Shown in pieces: positions 42,908-50,138 of a stretch of 64,000 nucleotides of DNA. The stretch comes from Thermovibrio guaymasensis. Its GTDB lineage: Bacteria; Aquificota; Aquificia; Desulfurobacteriales; Desulfurobacteriaceae. The stretch's first letter is position 1; every line of letters begins with the position of its first letter. The position numbers and the translations under genes are program-made. The stretch covers positions 667,331 to 731,330 of the forward strand of contig NZ_RBIE01000001.1 of NCBI RefSeq assembly GCF_003633715.1, given 5' to 3'. The notes beneath the pieces are model-generated. The model was not told the DNA's origin. It ran no database searches and worked only from the letters and a program-made list of their open reading frames with translations.

Positions 42908-43972
42908 TTGACTAGAATCCTACTTATAAGCAGTTCTGCAATTGATAGAGTTTCTTTGAAAAGAATACTAAACAGGTTGGGAAGTTTAGAGGTAGTTAAA
43001 GAAGTTCCGGAAAAGTTAGTTGAGCTAAATAAAAGAGATATTGATATTATTGTAGTTTCCTCTGCAAAGGAAGATGAAAACGTTTACGCATTAATGGAGA
43101 ATCTCCTTGAATATACTAATATCCCAATCCTCTTTATAGGAACAATTCCTTCAAAGGAAGTGCAAAAGCTAGGAGATTTCTTCAATTTGAATTACTTCTT
43201 TTACATAGAAAGAGATATCAAAAAAACCATTAAGGATTATGAAAAAGACATTCTTCAGGCTATAGATAAACTACTGAAGTGGAACAAGAGTAAACCCTTC
43301 CTAGAAAAAAGACCATATTTTAAAAACTTATCAATAAATAACATTAAGATCTATAAAAATTTTCAAGAAAAAGTACAGCCAAATAGTAATTTAAAATTTG
43401 TTCTAATAGGAGCTTCAACTGGAGGTCCTAGGCTCATAGAAGCTATAGCAAGGAGCCTTCCTGAGAACTATCCTTACCCAATATGTGTAGTTCAACACAT
43501 GCCAACTAACTTCACTTCTAAGTTCGCAAGTAGACTAGACAGTATCTCTAAGATAAAAGTCGTTGAGGCGCGAGACGGTGAAGAACTTACACCTGGAAAA
43601 ATGATAATCGGGAAGGGAGGAAAACATCTTCATTTTACGAAAAGGGATGATAAGATTTATGCAAAACTGGTACCGAACACTAGAGGAAAGTTTTTCTGTC
43701 CTTCAGTAGACGAAATGTTTTTCTCTGCAAAAGAAGTAATAGGTGGAAAGAATATAATGGCCGTGCTTCTTACCGGTATAGGAGACGATGGAGCTGAGGG
43801 AATGGTCGCCTTGAAAAAAGATGGTGCTTACACAATAGCAGAAAGTGAAGAGACAGCAGCAGTCTATGGAATGCCCAAAGAGGCTTACGTTCGTGGAGGA
43901 ACCGTAAAAGTCCTTTCTTTTCCAAAAATTTTAGAGGAAATTATAAAATTTGGATATGATACTACTTCTTAG
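42908..43972 (+). CDS. cheB: CheB-type methylesterase with degenerate receiver domain
   Basis: A 354-residue protein. The C-terminal methylesterase domain is intact: Ser170 in GASTGGP, His197 in VQHMP and Asp294 in GIGDDGAEGM form the catalytic triad that demethylates or deamidates chemoreceptors. The N-terminal ~125 residues look like a receiver fold but lack the acidic pair (SS at 8-9) and the phosphoacceptor Asp (Ser51 in IIVVSS), so control by CheA phosphorylation is unlikely. The start is TTG with GAGGA upstream. It is convergent with cheR (11-nt overlap) and is the only plus-strand gene of the signalling block. Confidence 0.88.
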   Translation: MTRILLISSSAIDRVSLKRILNRLGSLEVVKEVPEKLVELNKRDIDIIVVSSAKEDENVYALMENLLEYTNIPILFIGTIPSKEVQKLGDFFNLNYFFYIERDIKKTIKDYEKDILQAIDKLLKWNKSKPFLEKRPYFKNLSINNIKIYKNFQEKVQPNSNLKFVLIGASTGGPRLIEAIARSLPENYPYPICVVQHMPTNFTSKFASRLDSISKIKVVEARDGEELTPGKMIIGKGGKHLHFTKRDDKIYAKLVPNTRGKFFCPSVDEMFFSAKEVIGGKNIMAVLLTGIGDDGAEGMVALKKDGAYTIAESEETAAVYGMPKEAYVRGGTVKVLSFPKILEEIIKFGYDTTS

Positions 43973-44774
43973 CTATGTAAACATAACTTTCTCCCACTTT
44001 CCTTTTTTCAAATAAGTGTGAAGAATTTCTAGGAATTTTCTCAGCATGTCCTAAGAATAGATAACCCCTTGGAGACATTATTTCGTAAAAGTTTTTAATA
44101 GTTTTCTCTCTCGCAACTTCATCAAAGTAAATCAGTAAATTTCTTGAAAACACTATGTCAACATATTTAAATTTTCTCAGGTCTTCAATATTCAAAACAT
44201 TTGCTCTATGGAAAGAAACTGCAGTTTTTAAAAAACTTTTAACTTTATAACATCCTCCATCAACTTTATCAAAGTATTTATCAAGAAGATCCTGCTCCAC
44301 TTTCTGTATACTACGCAAATTATAAACACCTTTCTTGGCATTCCCTATCATTTTCCAGTCTATGTCTAAACCTATTATAAAAATTTTTTCTTTAATTTCT
44401 GGTAACTTTTCAAATATCTCTATCGCTATACTGTAAACTTCTTCACCAGAAGCACATGGAGCACTTAAAATTCGGATTTGTGTCTTTTCCTTTTCTAATT
44501 CCGGAATTATAAAATCCACTAAAGATCTTATCTGGTAATACTCTCTGAAAAAATAAGTTTCGTTAACGGTTACTAAACTTATAAACTTATCAAGAAGTCG
44601 AACATCTTTATCTAGGGAAGAAATGAAGTCAAAAAAGGATATTTCTTCCTCCTTCAGTAGCTTCTCAAATTTCCTTTTATATATATTCCTCAATTTTTTC
44701 TCAGGAATATCAATTCCAGTTTTTTCCTTAACAACTCTTCTTATTATGCCAAGCTCGTAGTTAGTTAATTCCAA
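43962..44774 (-). CDS. cheR: Chemoreceptor glutamate methyltransferase CheR
   Basis: A 270-residue protein with the N-terminal helical CheR domain (~1-70) and a SAM-dependent methyltransferase domain. Typical stretches are TVNETYFFRE, ILSAPCASGEEVYSIAI (the SAM-binding loop), FSRNLLIYFD and YLFLGHAE. It methylates receptor glutamates. No C-terminal pentapeptide-binding insert was noticed. It is the last gene of the minus-strand chemosensory group. Confidence 0.92.
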   Translation of the reverse strand: MELTNYELGIIRRVVKEKTGIDIPEKKLRNIYKRKFEKLLKEEEISFFDFISSLDKDVRLLDKFISLVTVNETYFFREYYQIRSLVDFIIPELEKEKTQIRILSAPCASGEEVYSIAIEIFEKLPEIKEKIFIIGLDIDWKMIGNAKKGVYNLRSIQKVEQDLLDKYFDKVDGGCYKVKSFLKTAVSFHRANVLNIEDLRKFKYVDIVFSRNLLIYFDEVAREKTIKNFYEIMSPRGYLFLGHAEKIPRNSSHLFEKRKVGESYVYIAKK

Positions 44775-44786
44775 CGGCTCCTCCTG

Positions 44787-46163
44787 TTACTTGGGTAACT
44801 CCTCCTTTTCTTTCTTAGCAAACACCGCCTCAGGATTTAGAACTTCATAGAGTTTATTTTCTTCTCCTGTAACAACACCTTTCACTAAATAGTTCTTACT
44901 TTCTGTTACCTTGTAATAGAAGCGTTTGGGAACAGAAAGTATATTTGTAACTTCAGAAATCTTGAGAGCTATCTCGTTTCCCTCTATTGTTCTAAAAATG
45001 AGAATTCTGTTCTCTTCACTATCTTCTATTTTGGTACCCAATACTTTCTCTAAAGTTACTAGAAAATAACTTGTATTCTTCGTTGTAACTATGCCTTCTA
45101 TTGCCTCTACTCTCGTTGGATAAGGACTCAGGTTAACATCATCAAGTTTGTATATCTTAACTATTGATTCTATTTCCACGAGAAACTCTTTTTCACCAAT
45201 TGAAATTACTAAGAAAGATATCTCATTCTCCGGATCTTCCCTGAAGAACTCCTCTTGACTTACTTCATCTTTTAATCCTTCTTTCTGTAAGAAATTATCA
45301 ATAAATAGGTCTGACAAAACCGGAACGACTTTACCTTTATAGTTTACAAAATACTTAAATTTTGAATCAGATTTTCTGTCCTCAAAATGGGAAGTCTGAT
45401 CTAGTTCTAAAAAATCTATTATTTCATCCACTTCAAAACCGATTATCTTGTCATCCTTTTTTAAAATAATTAATATAGGATTCTCTCTTACAGTACTTAT
45501 TCCGGTACCCACAAACTTTGATAAAGCTGTTGCCTTCACTATTTTATTTCCAACAACGTAGGCCTTTTCAAATAATTGATCTTTGTCAATAAAAGTTTTT
45601 GACTGAACATTATCTGAATACTCTATTTTCAGTACCTTTTCTGCCTGGATACCTACCAAATTACCATTGGTCTCTAAAATTAAAATCCTTTCTTTTTCTT
45701 CCAAGCTCCTCAAATCAAAATTTTCTTCCTCCTGATCCTCTTCTTCAAAAATTCCCGGAACGTTCACTTCTTTTAAGAAGAATTCAGCAGTTAACTCTTC
45801 TACTACCTTGCCTTCCACTTGACATATATTAACTTCTCCAGTTGTGTATTCACTCCTCTCAACTTCAAAAATTCCTTCAATTTCATCTGCTAAAACTGCC
45901 CAACTTCTTCCAGATATGTTTACTATAACAGCATCCTTGCCGTTAACATCAGTACAAGAGTGAATGTCTAAAAATTTTGCCAAGCAAACGAGAACAAAAG
46001 CCTTATTCTTGTGTTTGAGAAATCCAAGGGCAGTATCAGGAAAAGAAAGTGCTGGGAAAATATTCTCTTCATTTACTTCAACTATTTCCTTTATTAATTC
46101 AGTATTAATAGAAAAATAGATTTCTCCTACTCTAAATACTAAAAGATTTACTTTTCCATCCAT
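44787..46163 (-). CDS. Protein with three tandem CheW-like domains
   Basis: A 458-residue protein made of three CheW-like modules: about residues 1-135, 155-300 and 310-450, each starting with a strand of the type LLVFRVGEIYFSI, ILILETNGNLVGI or FLVISIGEKEFLV. Acidic linkers separate them. CheW domains link receptors to the kinase CheA; a protein with three could cross-link arrays or dock several receptors. Sequence between modules is divergent. I chose the ATG at 46163 (GAGGT upstream, directly after the receptor gene stop) over a GTG at 46175. Confidence 0.8.
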   Translation of the reverse strand: MDGKVNLLVFRVGEIYFSINTELIKEIVEVNEENIFPALSFPDTALGFLKHKNKAFVLVCLAKFLDIHSCTDVNGKDAVIVNISGRSWAVLADEIEGIFEVERSEYTTGEVNICQVEGKVVEELTAEFFLKEVNVPGIFEEEDQEEENFDLRSLEEKERILILETNGNLVGIQAEKVLKIEYSDNVQSKTFIDKDQLFEKAYVVGNKIVKATALSKFVGTGISTVRENPILIILKKDDKIIGFEVDEIIDFLELDQTSHFEDRKSDSKFKYFVNYKGKVVPVLSDLFIDNFLQKEGLKDEVSQEEFFREDPENEISFLVISIGEKEFLVEIESIVKIYKLDDVNLSPYPTRVEAIEGIVTTKNTSYFLVTLEKVLGTKIEDSEENRILIFRTIEGNEIALKISEVTNILSVPKRFYYKVTESKNYLVKGVVTGEENKLYEVLNPEAVFAKKEKEELPK

Positions 46164-46164
46164 T

Positions 46165-47937
46165 TTAAACCTCACATAACTCAGAAAGCCTCTTCTTCAT
46201 ATTCTCTAAATCTTTTGAAATACCAAGAATCATCTCTGCAGCCTCTTTAGACTGAGAAATATTTGATAGAGATATCTGAGCTGCCTCGTTTATCTGGTCA
46301 GAGGCTATTTTTGCTTGTTCTAGGGCAGTATAACTCTCTTCTACATGCTTCTGAAATTCCTTAATCTTCTCTAAAGCAGATTCAACAGCTTTATAGTTTC
46401 TTCGCAGTTCAAACTCAAGTTTTTGAAGTTTTTCTACTTCTCTATTTTGATATATCAGGACATTGTTTACTTCCAGAAGTATGGAGTCAGTTTCTTTAGC
46501 AATTTCGTTAATGGTTCTAAAAACTCTATCTAAGTGTTCTTCAGACTGTGCTGCCAGTTTCTTAATATCCTTACTGACCTCACTAAAACCGGCCCCAGTG
46601 TTTCCATATCTCGCTGCTTCTACAGCTCCGTTTATTGAAAGTGCCGCTATTTGAACTATGGAAAGTTCTATCTTTCTTATCATACTGATGAATAAGTTAA
46701 GAATAGCCTTTATCTCAACTATATCACCTTTTCTGCTCTCTAAGAGCTCCACATTACTCTTTGAATCCTGTATGAGCTTGTAAATCTTCTCAATTATCGT
46801 TTCAAAGTTTCCGGACATTTTCTCCATGTTTTCCTTGACTTTGATGATAAGGTTTTTTGCGTTACTCATGTGGCTTAAGGAATTCTTAGAAACAGTAGCG
46901 TTGTTTGCTGCATCTTCTTTTGATATTAGAGCTGCTTGTTCTATTTGGTCGAAGGCTGCAACCAACTTCTCCATAGAGGCCCTTAATTCAACTGTTAAAT
47001 TGCTTATAGTATCTATGGCAATTTTCAGTTTTTCTTTATCTCCTGATTGAATTAAACTTTTGATTTCTTCTGCAACTTCTTCCACCTTAGCAAATGTTTC
47101 AAGGTTCCTACCAACAGTTTCCGTAACTGAATTTACTGCAACTGCGCTTTTTTCAGCGGCTTCTGCAATTACCTCAGCTCCTTGATGAAGTTTTTCTATT
47201 TCAAAAGCTACTTTCTCTACAGAAGAAAGGACTTCTTTTATATTTGCAGAGACCTGAGACATCCACTCCACTATCTCGTTTATCAAATCTATAACCTTTT
47301 CTGAATCTTTAGATGCAGCAGATATTCTACTGTCAACCTTTTCTACCTCGTTGTGTAGTTTATGCAATCTATCCTGTATATTCTTAACCGTGTCTTTGAC
47401 GTTTGAAGCGTAAATGTTAGATTTTGCAGCCATTTCTCTAATCTCCGATGCCATTATCGTAAAACTCTTTCCTGTATCCTTTGCTCTTGTTGCCTCTATT
47501 GCTGCATTGAGAGCAAGAATTGATATCCTCTTAGAAAGCTTTGTTATAAGCTCTACAGCTTCACTTATTTTCTTTCCCGATTCAAAGAGCTTTTCTTCTT
47601 TCAATATTATTGCGCTTGCAGACTTTAAAGTTCTTTCCATTCCCATTCGGGTGTCATTTATGTTCTCTTGAGCAATGTCAAGTACCTCTTTCAAATCACT
47701 TATGGTGTTAAAGACTTTATTTGTCTCACTTTCTAAGTATTGGGAGCTCCTCTTTATCTGGGTTACAGAACTAAGGCTCTCTTCTGCTGCTCCGGCACTT
47801 TCTTCCGCTGATGCAGCAATTTGTTCCATTGTGCCCTTTAATTCCTCTATGGCTGCGAGTCCCTCTTGGGCTTTGGAGTGGAGTATCGAAGAAAACTCCT
47901 CCAGATCTGTTCCTTTGAAATCTACAAATTCGGCCAT
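46165..47937 (-). CDS. Soluble chemoreceptor with two signalling tips
   Basis: A 590-residue, almost entirely coiled-coil protein with no transmembrane helix and no ligand-binding domain. Two separate hairpin-tip-like regions are visible: ILALNAAIEATRAKDTGKSF near residue 150 and IAALSINGAVEAARYGNTGA near residue 465. The N-terminus has EELKGTMEQIAASAEESAGA, a typical methylation-helix pattern, and Ala/Glu-rich segments recur. The ATG at 47937 has GGAGGGGA upstream. It would sense cytoplasmic state or a partner protein. With no CheA nearby it must use a kinase encoded elsewhere. Confidence 0.8.
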   Translation of the reverse strand: MAEFVDFKGTDLEEFSSILHSKAQEGLAAIEELKGTMEQIAASAEESAGAAEESLSSVTQIKRSSQYLESETNKVFNTISDLKEVLDIAQENINDTRMGMERTLKSASAIILKEEKLFESGKKISEAVELITKLSKRISILALNAAIEATRAKDTGKSFTIMASEIREMAAKSNIYASNVKDTVKNIQDRLHKLHNEVEKVDSRISAASKDSEKVIDLINEIVEWMSQVSANIKEVLSSVEKVAFEIEKLHQGAEVIAEAAEKSAVAVNSVTETVGRNLETFAKVEEVAEEIKSLIQSGDKEKLKIAIDTISNLTVELRASMEKLVAAFDQIEQAALISKEDAANNATVSKNSLSHMSNAKNLIIKVKENMEKMSGNFETIIEKIYKLIQDSKSNVELLESRKGDIVEIKAILNLFISMIRKIELSIVQIAALSINGAVEAARYGNTGAGFSEVSKDIKKLAAQSEEHLDRVFRTINEIAKETDSILLEVNNVLIYQNREVEKLQKLEFELRRNYKAVESALEKIKEFQKHVEESYTALEQAKIASDQINEAAQISLSNISQSKEAAEMILGISKDLENMKKRLSELCEV

Positions 47938-47965
47938 TGCTGTCCCCTCCGACGGATTGGTATGG

Positions 47966-49891
47966 TTAGGATAGAGTCTTTTCATCAACAATAATAGGCT
48001 TGCCAAGATAGTACCCTTGTCCATAATCAACACCCAGAGAAGAGATTATGCTCAGTATAGTTCTGTTCTCTATAAACTCAGCTACTGTGAAAAGGTTTAA
48101 TGACTTAGCCATATTACGCAGAGAACTAACTAAAAATACAGCAGTTTCCGAGTTTTCAACTTTCTTAACGTAACTTCCATCTATTTTTAGTCCAGATATT
48201 GGTATGCTCTCTAGCAGTTCTAGGAAGGAAGAAAATGAAGAATAACCTGTACCAAAGTCATCTACTAGGATCGGAATTGATGACATGTTTATAAGTTTTT
48301 TCAGAAGATCGATTGAATTTCTATCAATAATCTCTTGTTCTGTTATCTCCAATCCTACATAAACATCAGAGCTTTTAACTTTATTAAAAATCCTACTAAC
48401 GATTTCTAAGTTTTCATCTTTTAAAGTTTTGGGACTTATGTTTATGAATAAACTTTTTCCTTTTAGGAGTTTTGCCTTTAATAACACCTGTTGCAAGACA
48501 AGCATATCAAGTTTTGAGGCAAGATTCAGTTCGTAAACGATATCTATGACCTTATAAGCAGGTAAAATTTCTCCATTCTTCTTCTTAAATCGGACAAGAA
48601 CCTCCCAATGTATAGGTTTTATCCTCTTTAAATCAAACACTGGCTGGATGGCAAAGGTAATTTTGGAAAAATCTAGCTCCCTTATGGAATCGTAAAGTTC
48701 TTCAAACTCTTTAGCCTCTTCAATTATAGAATTATTAATTTTTACTGTTAAAAATTTTTCTTTTTCTCTCTTAACCTCTCTCATTTTATACCTGATGAAG
48801 TTTATAAGTTCCTTTTTTTCAAAGGGTTTTACTTTAGATATTTCAAAGAGTATCCAAGCTAAATCCACGTTATAATTAAGTTCTTTTAACTTGGTTTTTA
48901 CGATGTTAAAAAACTTATCCAAATCTTCAATTTTTTCTTGCGATAGAACGGAAATACATCCAAATACACATTTTATAACGACAAATTTATATCCCTTTCC
49001 TTTTAAAAACTCCACTATACTAGTTTTTATAATCTGAAATATTTTGTCTCCTGCCGGATATCCAAAGACACGATTTATTACGGATACTTTACTTGGGTCT
49101 ATCAATAATAAATATAGGTCTTCTTTGGTCGATAGAATAAACTCCACCATCTCTTCTAGATCAATTTTGTTACCCCTTTCTTGAAGTTCTTTATATTTAT
49201 CTATAAATCTGTCGAGTAAAAAGAATATCTCCATTAAGACAAAGTATGCTGAAATAAAGTGCTTATTCTTTAGTAAACTGGTAAAAACTCTCCCATAAAA
49301 ATGAAGTAGAAAATGAATCCTTTTTAATTCTTGACATAATTTTTTATTATGAAAGCAAATTAAAGAAAAATCAACCTCTTTAAACGCTTTAGACATAACG
49401 CAATCTTTAGAGTTTTTAAAGAAAAAACCACAAAATTTATACTTATAAGCAAGATCGCAAGATTTTACATCTGTATCATAAGGTACCAAATTATTAACGA
49501 GGTCAATTTCCCTTGATACCTTTTCAAAAATATACTTTAACATATCATTTATAAAAAACTGACAGATCTCTTCCAGAAAATTTCTTGTAAATCTAACAGC
49601 AGTTTTAGGAGGTATTTCTCCCCATTCCAAGTATAAAAGAACTTCCTCTAATACCTTAATAACTAAGGTAGTACTTAATCCACTACTGTAAAATCTTTCT
49701 CCCATATTTTTGGCAACTTCTTTAAACTTATTTTTCTCGGTTTTATAAGCCCTAACGAGCTCCGGCAAAGAACAGAAGTTTTCTAGTTCGTTAGAAATTG
49801 TTAAAAAACTTTCTTCTTTCCTTTGGCTAAGGAACAGCGAACATACCTTTCCATAAAATTGTTTAATCCACTCCTCACTTTTACTCTCCAC
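47966..49891 (-). CDS. EAL-domain c-di-GMP phosphodiesterase with degenerate GGDEF and Cys-rich N-terminal region
   Basis: A 641-residue protein. The C-terminal EAL domain (~390-635) keeps the catalytic set: EVL in HWEVLVRF, the Asn of INISPKTL, ITEQEI, VDDFGTGYSSF, LKIDGSYV and the Glu of VAEFIEN, so it should cut c-di-GMP. Upstream lies a GGDEF-like fold in which the signature is GCISVL, hence no cyclase activity. The N-terminal ~200 residues are unknown and hold five cysteines at about 145, 154, 164, 179 and 186, perhaps a metal site. The GTG at 49891 has AGGAGGGAGAGGA upstream; an ATG at 49945 is the alternative. Confidence 0.82.
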   Translation of the reverse strand: MESKSEEWIKQFYGKVCSLFLSQRKEESFLTISNELENFCSLPELVRAYKTEKNKFKEVAKNMGERFYSSGLSTTLVIKVLEEVLLYLEWGEIPPKTAVRFTRNFLEEICQFFINDMLKYIFEKVSREIDLVNNLVPYDTDVKSCDLAYKYKFCGFFFKNSKDCVMSKAFKEVDFSLICFHNKKLCQELKRIHFLLHFYGRVFTSLLKNKHFISAYFVLMEIFFLLDRFIDKYKELQERGNKIDLEEMVEFILSTKEDLYLLLIDPSKVSVINRVFGYPAGDKIFQIIKTSIVEFLKGKGYKFVVIKCVFGCISVLSQEKIEDLDKFFNIVKTKLKELNYNVDLAWILFEISKVKPFEKKELINFIRYKMREVKREKEKFLTVKINNSIIEEAKEFEELYDSIRELDFSKITFAIQPVFDLKRIKPIHWEVLVRFKKKNGEILPAYKVIDIVYELNLASKLDMLVLQQVLLKAKLLKGKSLFINISPKTLKDENLEIVSRIFNKVKSSDVYVGLEITEQEIIDRNSIDLLKKLINMSSIPILVDDFGTGYSSFSSFLELLESIPISGLKIDGSYVKKVENSETAVFLVSSLRNMAKSLNLFTVAEFIENRTILSIISSLGVDYGQGYYLGKPIIVDEKTLS

Positions 49892-49929
49892 TCCTCTCCC
49901 TCCTCTTTTTCTCTTTTTGTTATATTGGG

Positions 49930-49945
49930 TTGTATAATAATACAA
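49930..49945. promoter_or_regulatory. Palindrome before the EAL gene
   Basis: TTGTAT-AATA-ATACAA is a perfect 6-bp inverted repeat ending 39 nt before the preferred GTG start of the EAL gene, in the expected promoter region of the minus-strand chemosensory group. It may be an operator or overlap a -10 element. Confidence 0.35.
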
Positions 49946-50083
49946 GATCCTGAATCAGGCAACATATAATTTAAAGATCTATTAAAAGCAGAATACAGTT
50001 TTTCAGTAAAAACTACTGAAAGCTATACCTTCCAAAGCCTTTAGAAAGCAATTACAGATTCTTATCAGTTTGTAATTTATTTA

Positions 50084-50135
50084 ATTCTAACAAAGTTAGA
50101 ATAGCCGTCAACTCTACAGACAGCTCTCAGACGGC
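50084..50135 (-). terminator. Paired hairpins downstream of the globin-coupled GGDEF-EAL gene
   Basis: Reading the minus strand past the stop at 50139, GCCGTC (50135-50130) pairs with GACGGC (50109-50104) around a 20-nt loop, then a perfect 8-bp stem with a 3-nt loop (ATTCTAAC/GTTAGAAT, 50102-50084) is followed by TAAATAAATT. The second hairpin with its AT-rich tail looks like an intrinsic terminator, though the T-run is interrupted. The rest of the 49946-50138 gap also holds a perfect 8-bp stem, TTTCAGTA-AAAAC-TACTGAAA at 50001-50021, of unknown role. Confidence 0.45.
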
Positions 50136-50138
50136 GAA

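Noticed and set aside
50104-50135. Possible c-di-GMP riboswitch near the GGDEF/EAL genes
   Set aside because: The hairpins lack the GEMM core sequences, and the element lies downstream of the GGDEF-EAL gene, where a terminator is more likely.
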